From assembly GCA_029941175.1 (NCBI GenBank), contig JAPYRM010000021.1:1-10687 (forward strand): a stretch of 10,687 nucleotides of DNA, in the 5' to 3' direction. The translations under genes were made by a program, and so were the position numbers. The DNA is from Halobacteriales archaeon. GTDB taxonomy: Archaea > Halobacteriota > Halobacteria > Halobacteriales > Hikarchaeaceae. Positions 5,737-10,687 of the stretch are shown piece after piece (the stretch's first letter is position 1; each line of letters opens with the position of its first letter). Below the pieces are notes generated by a model that saw only the letters and a list, made by a program, of their open reading frames with translations, was not told the DNA's origin and did not search any database.

Positions 5737-7836
5737 ATGGCAATTATTCTACAGGTAGAAACTACAGGGCACCAACATGGAATGGGGGGGCAAGTGACAA
5801 TCGATTCGACGGTTATGGAACAAGAAGGAATTGAGGTGGGGGATACTATTTTGGTAAAAACATCCAGCGGGAAGTTTGCGTTGGCGCATGTTGGGACCCC
5901 TAAGGAAGGGGATGAAGGAAAGGGATATATTAGATTGGATAGAGGGATCAGAGGGGCAATCAAAACATCAATCGGTTCAATGGTTGAGATTGAGCAAACG
6001 GAAGTGGAAGTGGTGAGTTCTGTTAAATTTGCACCGTTGTCAGATGTGTCGGGAGTAGAGGCAGACCAACTTTCAGAATATATAAAAGAGAGTTTTGTTG
6101 CTAGAGGAAAATTGGTTAATCAAGGAGTAATTGAATACATAGCACTTCCAGGGAAGGGGTCTGCAACAGCATTTAAGATATTAGAATCAGAGCCAGATAG
6201 TGGGATTATTGACAAGAGTACAGAAGTGGAAGTTGAGTATGCTTTTGATACATGGGGTACGGCTAGAGAAACTACTTTTGATGATGTGGGGGGACTTGGA
6301 GAAGAATTACAGCATATAAGGGAGTTAATTGAATATCCAATAAAATTCCCAGACGTGTATCAAGAGATTGGAATAAATCCTGCTAGAGGGGTACTTTTAT
6401 TCGGTCCTCCGGGGACGGGGAAAACACTAATGACCAAGGCCATATCTAATGAATTAGATGCCAATTTTCACTACATAAATGGGCCTAGTATTATTAGTTC
6501 AGGGTACGGAGAAACGGAGGGAAAATTAAGGAGTATTTTTGATGCGGCAAGCCATTCTTTACCCTCTATAGTTTTAATTGACGAAATAGATTCCATTGCC
6601 CCGAATAGAGATGACACAGGATCATTTACGGATTTGCGAGTTACAACACAATTACTTGAGCTGATGGATGGTTTGGAGTCGATCCAAGGTGTGATGGTGG
6701 TAGCAACCACCAATCGGATTGATGCAATAGAACCTGCTTTGAGGCGCCCAGGGAGATTTGACAGAGAACTGTATGTAGGACCGCCTAATGAAGATGCACG
6801 TGAAGAGATATTGAGGATACACACTAGAGGAATGCTATTAGAAGAAAACTTTTCTGAAGCAGTGCCAGGGCTTGCCCAGAGAATGAATGGATACACAGGG
6901 GCAGATATAAGAGAACTGGCTAGAGAAGCAGGAGTCAATGCTTTGAGGAGACAGTTTCCTTCAGATGGGCCTGCGAATAGAGAAGAAATGTCACTCGTAG
7001 ATCTAGTAGTTACAATTAGTGATTTTGAACATGCACTGAAAACTGTTCAGCCTTCAGTTCTAAGAGGTCCACTTTCGCGAGATTCGAAAATGACTATGGA
7101 AAATATAGGAGGATTGGAAGAAGCAAAACTCCGACTGCATGAATTGATTAAAGCCCCACAAGAGAATGCAGAAATATTTGCAAAAATGGGGATAGAAACG
7201 CCTCCGGGAATATTGATAGTAGGACCACCAGGAACAGGTAAAACTGCGTTGGCTCAAGCGGCGGGTAATGATTTGGGGGCGACATTCTTACAGGTTGAGT
7301 CTTCAGACATATTTAGTGAATGGGTAGGAAGATCGGAAAAGGCTATAAAAGAAACATTCCTTATCGCGCGTAGGGCAGCCCCATCGGTAGTCCTCATAGA
7401 CAATATTGATGCAATGGCACGCAAGATAGGAGAGGGTGGTGGGGAGTCAGTTAGTACTCGCGTTATAAATCAGCTTTTAACAGAAATGGATGGGTTAAGA
7501 GAGCATGATGTGAAAGTTATTGGGACGACAGATAGAATTGAAGATATTGATGAATCGTTGCTTTCTCCGAGCAGGTTTGGGGAAATAATCCACCTACCAA
7601 AGCTTGGTGCAGAAGGTAGGAAGGAAGTTATAAAGATACACCTACAGAATGTGGGAACGAAAATAACTGAAGAGGAAATTGAAAATGTCTCAGAGAAGAC
7701 AAAAGGTTGGTCCGGTGGCAAATTGGCATCTCTCTGTGAAGAAGCAAAATTAGCAGCTATAAGGGAACAAGATTACAAAACTGTAGTATTGGTGGAAGGA
7801 AAGCACCTAGAAAATGCGTTTGAAAAGTTAAGCTAG
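5737..7836 (+). CDS. cdc48: CDC48/VCP-family double-AAA ATPase with a degenerate second ATPase domain
   Basis: A 699-residue protein, slightly shorter than usual archaeal CDC48 (about 720-760). Residues 1 to about 170 form the N domain. The D1 AAA domain (about 180-440) is intact: Walker A GPPGTGKT (223-230), Walker B with D282-E283, sensor-1 N326 and arginine fingers R337/R340 in RRPGRFDR. The D2 domain (from about 452) keeps Walker A GPPGTGKT (496-503) and the pore segment EWVGRSEK. However, its Walker B reads LIDNID (D555, N556 for Glu), sensor 1 reads TTDR (D599 for Asn), and the arginine-finger stretch is SPSRFGE (S610 for Arg, R613 kept). D2 should bind ATP but hydrolyse it poorly. The C-terminus (FEKLS) lacks the hydrophobic-Tyr-X tail used for proteasome docking. 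Family members unfold ubiquitin-like-tagged or other substrates using ATP. This is probably a specialised paralog rather than the housekeeping copy. It is transcribed opposite to the flanking bicupin genes, ending 13 bases from one. Confidence 0.93.
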   Translation: MAIILQVETTGHQHGMGGQVTIDSTVMEQEGIEVGDTILVKTSSGKFALAHVGTPKEGDEGKGYIRLDRGIRGAIKTSIGSMVEIEQTEVEVVSSVKFAPLSDVSGVEADQLSEYIKESFVARGKLVNQGVIEYIALPGKGSATAFKILESEPDSGIIDKSTEVEVEYAFDTWGTARETTFDDVGGLGEELQHIRELIEYPIKFPDVYQEIGINPARGVLLFGPPGTGKTLMTKAISNELDANFHYINGPSIISSGYGETEGKLRSIFDAASHSLPSIVLIDEIDSIAPNRDDTGSFTDLRVTTQLLELMDGLESIQGVMVVATTNRIDAIEPALRRPGRFDRELYVGPPNEDAREEILRIHTRGMLLEENFSEAVPGLAQRMNGYTGADIRELAREAGVNALRRQFPSDGPANREEMSLVDLVVTISDFEHALKTVQPSVLRGPLSRDSKMTMENIGGLEEAKLRLHELIKAPQENAEIFAKMGIETPPGILIVGPPGTGKTALAQAAGNDLGATFLQVESSDIFSEWVGRSEKAIKETFLIARRAAPSVVLIDNIDAMARKIGEGGGESVSTRVINQLLTEMDGLREHDVKVIGTTDRIEDIDESLLSPSRFGEIIHLPKLGAEGRKEVIKIHLQNVGTKITEEEIENVSEKTKGWSGGKLASLCEEAKLAAIREQDYKTVVLVEGKHLENAFEKLS

Positions 7837-7837
7837 T

Positions 7838-7842
7838 AAAAA
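7838..7842 (-). terminator. T5 run in the convergent gap after bicupin 2
   Basis: TTTTT on the minus strand, seven bases past the bicupin-2 stop, inside the 13-base gap shared with the end of the CDC48-like gene. A five-T run is a minimal archaeal termination signal. No matching T-run is seen for the plus-strand transcript within the gap. Confidence 0.2.
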
Positions 7843-7849
7843 GGGTCGA

Positions 7850-9028
7850 TTATACAACAACAGATTTTTCAGAGTCATCTAGTGCGTCATATTCGGGGCA
7901 GTTCTCCAACTGTACAAATCCACTTCCTAGGTCATATCCAAGAGATAGATACCGTGTAGATTCAGATACGATGAAAGTTGCGGGTTTTTCAGGGTCTTTA
8001 TTGAAGTGTTGGATTGCGAGTCCTTCGGGAATAACAGGAATACCCAAGTAATCTTTTGCTTCCCAATCGAAGCGTTTGGTTCCTTCGTAACGGGGGCCAG
8101 AAATTTCAGTGTATCCCTCACCTTCCATGATGTAATGGACTTGTCCGCCTTGTCGATGTTGTTTTCCACTACGACTGCCAGGGGGTATTTCTTGGACTGC
8201 AAATTGTGAAGAAATTACAGATCGGTCCTCCATTGCAGGGTGCAAATACCATTTCATTTTTCCTTGAGGATTTATTTCCCACTTGAGGTCTTTACCCCTA
8301 ACAATAGCCCAGTTGCCTGCTTTCCTGGCTTTAGCCACCATTTTTCGATAAGAATCTCGGTGTACAATGGATGCGTCGTAATATGTTTTAATAGATTCAG
8401 AAGAAGGGGGTTCATAGTCGAGCCAATCGTCGAAGTCGAAATTTCCGAAAAGATCGCTGACTTGATCATACTCATCTTTGTAATCCTCGAAATCGTCTGC
8501 AGCCATCATGTGGGCGTGTTTTTCTTGCCATTCTTTGTAAGTTTCATTTTGAGTAAGTTGAGCTCCCAAGAGTTCTAGGAAAGGTATGTCCACCATCGCA
8601 AGCCACTCCGCGGGGTCGTCGGGGCCTCTCATATTGAAATGTTGGTGTTCCACCCCACCTGGTTTTACGGGTAAAATCAACAGATCTCCTTTGCCCCAAG
8701 GGACACGTTCGTCGTCGACTAAAGATTCCCCTTCCCCATACAAGCCAAAAATTATTAACCCGCCTTGGTGGGTATGCCTTCCATTTTTATCTCGGATTGT
8801 TTTTCTAAAGATATACCAGTCTGGTAAAACCGTATTCATAAAAGGAGTTGAATAATACTTTGAGGTCCCATTCCTGCCAATTTGCCAAGGGACATCGGTG
8901 GATTTGGTTACATGGGGGAGATGAACCCGGTCACGTGCTTCTTTGAAATATTCTAGCAATTGTTCATAATTTCCTATTGGTTCGGGCTCATTTTCTCGCG
9001 TATGAGTCCTCTCTTTTTGAGAGACCAT
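7850..9028 (-). CDS. Bicupin protein 2, gentisate-dioxygenase-like paralog of bicupin 1
   Basis: A 392-residue protein aligning end to end with bicupin 1; more than half of the residues are identical by eye, with few gaps. The N-terminal cupin keeps RHTHQG (H85, H87) and PGGVEHQHFN (H128, H130), followed by EWLAMVDIP. That last segment is closer to the W-L-x-x-L-D-I-P of gentisate dioxygenases than the corresponding IHVP of bicupin 1. The second cupin has GSRSGKQHRQGG (H291) and IQHFN (H341). The region between the cupins is a little longer and strongly acidic (about 180-215). The last stretch, LENCPEYDALDDSEKS, is identical in both paralogs. The start at 9028 has a TATA-like box at the expected place. 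The two proteins could be subunits of one hetero-oligomer or enzymes with different substrates. They are now separated by the oppositely oriented CDC48-like gene. The dioxygenase function is inferred from motifs only. Confidence 0.85.
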   Translation of the reverse strand: MVSQKERTHTRENEPEPIGNYEQLLEYFKEARDRVHLPHVTKSTDVPWQIGRNGTSKYYSTPFMNTVLPDWYIFRKTIRDKNGRHTHQGGLIIFGLYGEGESLVDDERVPWGKGDLLILPVKPGGVEHQHFNMRGPDDPAEWLAMVDIPFLELLGAQLTQNETYKEWQEKHAHMMAADDFEDYKDEYDQVSDLFGNFDFDDWLDYEPPSSESIKTYYDASIVHRDSYRKMVAKARKAGNWAIVRGKDLKWEINPQGKMKWYLHPAMEDRSVISSQFAVQEIPPGSRSGKQHRQGGQVHYIMEGEGYTEISGPRYEGTKRFDWEAKDYLGIPVIPEGLAIQHFNKDPEKPATFIVSESTRYLSLGYDLGSGFVQLENCPEYDALDDSEKSVVV

Positions 9029-9047
9029 GTTTTTGATTTTGTTTTAC

Positions 9048-9054
9048 AATATAA
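9048..9054 (-). promoter_or_regulatory. TATA-like box for bicupin 2
   Basis: TTATATT on the minus strand, 20-26 bases before the ATG at 9028, in the 97-base gap after the MFS gene. The remainder of this gap shows no further recognisable signal. The message would be leaderless or nearly so. Confidence 0.45.
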
Positions 9055-9125
9055 GTTAATGCCGATCTAGTAATCGTCTGGTGCCGTATAGAATTTCTGA
9101 GGAAAATTGCTCAAATGGAAGAAAA

Positions 9126-10421
9126 TTACTTCAAAGAAAGGTCTGAATAACGACTGAAGAGGAATAAAATGGGGAAAAGACTAAGTAAAGTCATGAGAGA
9201 TAGCATGCTAAACCCGAATCGCAATCCTAGGCTGTCGCCTATATATCCAATGACGATGGGAGAAAACGCAGAAAAGATAAAAATTCCAGTCCAAAGATAT
9301 CCGAACGTCCTCCCCTCACGTTCGGGGGGGGTGATAGCGCTAAGCAGAGAATCCCGTGCGGGACTGATTCCCCAGAAGCTAATGCCCATGGCCCCCAAAA
9401 CGAGGAAAAGTAAGAGAGGATTTAAAGAAAGTACAGAGAATAGAGCTGTGAAAAATGCTGAAAAAATAACAAAGATGATAATTACTTTTCTTGCATCGTA
9501 GCGGTCGACTAGTTCTCCGGTGAGAAGCTGTGCCAGCCCTCCGATGAATAATAGAGCTGCTAGATAGAAACTTGCGGTGGATTCGGGGGTGATAAATAGA
9601 GATCCAATTGTCAAAGTGTAAGAATATTCACGGATTATGAATTCGGGTAAAAATGCCATCACTCCAGTAGCTACAAAAGAGTAGATCGTAAAGAAAGAAA
9701 ATACTGCGAGGAAGGGATAAATGTATTGCCTTCGTGGTGGAAGTGATTTGGAAAAAGTCTGCGATTTAGAAGAGTTTTTAGTGGCAGAAGAGCGGAGGGG
9801 TGAAGTGTCATATCTACCAAGTCCAACATAAAGAATAACTGCATAAACAATTCCGATAATGCCCAAAAGTAAGAGGATATCGGTCCAAACAAAGAATAAG
9901 AAAAACAGACCCAATACTGCAGGACCAATAGAATCCCCAAGCTTGGAGGCACTACCCCACATACCGTAAAATTTTCCTTTTACTTCTGCACGAACATTTC
10001 GGGAAATAATGGGATATCCAGTGGGATGAACAACGCTCATTCCAATGCCATTAACAAATAATGCAGATGCCATAAAAAGGAATTTAATAGGAAATGACTC
10101 TCCCAAAATGGAGATACTATAGTCTCCAAATAAAGGAGTGAATAGCAATAATGCATATCCGAGTCCTGCCACAGCGAGACCACAGGGTAGAAACAAGCGA
10201 CGATCGTATTTATCAGAGATTATACCGGAGGGTGCCAACCCTACTGCAGAACCAGCATATTGACTGGTGATTAATAAGCCTAGTTTCCATAATGGAAGTC
10301 CAGTTTGAATTGCTATGAGAGGAATTAAAGGGGGCAAAAGTCTCAAAAAGAAATGTTGCATTCCGTGGACTGAAGTAATTAAAATGGCAAATCTAAATTC
10401 TTCTTTATTCAGTTTGGTCAT
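9126..10421 (-). CDS. Major facilitator superfamily (MFS) transporter
   Basis: A 431-residue polytopic membrane protein with about 12 hydrophobic segments in two halves joined by a polar loop (about 203-233, Ser/Lys/Arg-rich). MFS loop motifs are present: GIISDKYDRR (66-75) between segments 2 and 3, and GELVDRYDARK in the matching place of the second half. The HP motif (VVHPTGYPIISR, from about 130) and the N-terminal HGMQHFFLRLLPPLIPL recall the fosmidomycin-resistance-like branch of the superfamily, but MFS substrate cannot be predicted from this. The start at 10421 places the first membrane helix soon after a short polar N-terminus. A weak AATAAA lies 19-24 bases upstream. It is the first of the minus-strand genes leading to the bicupins and the carboxylase-like subunits, so uptake or export of their substrate or product is a reasonable inference. 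Confidence 0.9.
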   Translation of the reverse strand: MTKLNKEEFRFAILITSVHGMQHFFLRLLPPLIPLIAIQTGLPLWKLGLLITSQYAGSAVGLAPSGIISDKYDRRLFLPCGLAVAGLGYALLLFTPLFGDYSISILGESFPIKFLFMASALFVNGIGMSVVHPTGYPIISRNVRAEVKGKFYGMWGSASKLGDSIGPAVLGLFFLFFVWTDILLLLGIIGIVYAVILYVGLGRYDTSPLRSSATKNSSKSQTFSKSLPPRRQYIYPFLAVFSFFTIYSFVATGVMAFLPEFIIREYSYTLTIGSLFITPESTASFYLAALLFIGGLAQLLTGELVDRYDARKVIIIFVIFSAFFTALFSVLSLNPLLLFLVLGAMGISFWGISPARDSLLSAITPPEREGRTFGYLWTGIFIFSAFSPIVIGYIGDSLGLRFGFSMLSLMTLLSLFPILFLFSRYSDLSLK

Positions 10422-10480
10422 AGGGGCTTTAAAAAGAGGTTTATTGGGTAGTTTTTGAAGGTTTGGTGATTTAACCTAGC

Positions 10481-10486
10481 TTATAT
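10481..10486 (+). promoter_or_regulatory. Possible TATA box for the epimerase-like gene
   Basis: TTATAT lies about 60 bases before the ATG at 10543, in the divergent 121-base gap next to the MFS gene. Its use would give a leader of roughly 35 bases. A weaker T/A stretch (GTTTAGG at 10516-10522) sits at the leaderless distance instead, so the promoter is undecided. Confidence 0.25.
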
Positions 10487-10542
10487 GAACAATATGTCCA
10501 GGATAGGGGTAAAAAGTTTAGGTACAGAGTGCTTGTGGTTCA

Positions 10543-10687
10543 ATGATGCGCGTATTAGTAACGGGAGGATCAGGAGCAATTGGATCGTTTGTGGTGGAAG
10601 AATTGGTTAGTCAAGGTGACGAGGTTACAGTATTTGATATAGACCCCCCGACTCAAAATAAAGTGTCTTTTGTCAAAGGAGATATAA
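10543..10687 (+). CDS. NAD-dependent epimerase/dehydratase-like protein (partial; C-terminus beyond right edge)
   Basis: Only the first 48 codons are present. They encode [16 protein letters not shown], a Rossmann beta strand followed by the G-x-x-G-x-x-G motif (GGSGAIG) of extended SDRs. VTVFDID follows, where the acidic residues after beta-2 favour NAD(H). This is the usual N-terminus of nucleotide-sugar epimerases, dehydratases and related enzymes; the specific reaction cannot be told. Two adjacent ATGs (10543 and 10546) are possible starts. It diverges from the MFS gene, and whether it belongs to the same pathway is unknown. Confidence 0.85.
   Translation, partial: MMRVLVTGGSGAIGSFVVEELVSQGDEVTVFDIDPPTQNKVSFVKGDI

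Noticed and set aside
6471..6938. A 155-codon minus-strand open frame
   Set aside because: It lies wholly antisense to the D1 domain of the CDC48-like gene and has no recognisable motif.
8240..8578. A 112-codon plus-strand open frame
   Set aside because: It is antisense to bicupin 2 and looks like random low-complexity hydrophobic sequence.
9169..9501. A 110-codon plus-strand open frame
   Set aside because: It is antisense to the MFS transporter and Lys/Arg/Pro-rich, as expected when the opposite strand encodes membrane helices.
1..10687. CRISPR arrays, tRNA/rRNA genes, insertion sequences or attachment sites
   Set aside because: No regularly spaced repeats, structural RNA signatures, transposase motifs or terminal inverted repeats were seen. 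The only long similarity within the window is between the two bicupin genes.

Overview
The window looks archaeal. It carries a CDC48/VCP-type double-AAA ATPase. Most genes also have a T/A-rich TATA-like box about 20-30 bases before the start codon and no Shine-Dalgarno sequence, which is the pattern of leaderless archaeal transcripts. Base composition is moderately AT-rich, AGA/AGG arginine codons are common, and most proteins are not strongly acidic, so an extreme halophile is not suggested. I cannot name the lineage; a mesophilic, perhaps marine, euryarchaeon is only a guess.

Layout: eight genes, tightly packed, with no gene-free stretch above about 155 bases. On the minus strand, read from right to left, are an MFS transporter (10421-9126), bicupin protein 2 (9028-7850), bicupin protein 1 (5582-4413), a HyuB-type subunit (4360-2354), a short-chain dehydrogenase (2291-1497), a small four-cysteine protein like the gamma subunit of acetone/acetophenone carboxylases (1456-1100), and a HyuA-type ATPase subunit (1103 to the left edge, N-terminal half only). 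The CDC48-like gene (5737-7836) lies on the plus strand between the two bicupin paralogs. A plus-strand NAD-dependent epimerase begins at 10543 and runs off the right edge.

Working model (inference): HyuB + gamma + HyuA form an ATP-dependent carboxylase of the acetone/acetophenone carboxylase type. The dehydrogenase could supply a ketone from a secondary alcohol, as the SDR beside the bacterial acetophenone carboxylase genes does. The two bicupins resemble gentisate-type ring-cleaving dioxygenases in their first cupin domain, and the MFS protein could import the substrate. Together this would be an archaeal module for an aromatic or ketone-like compound. The CDC48-like protein is unusual: its first AAA domain is intact, but its second has lost the Walker B glutamate, one arginine finger and the sensor-1 asparagine. 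Its link to the catabolic genes is positional only.
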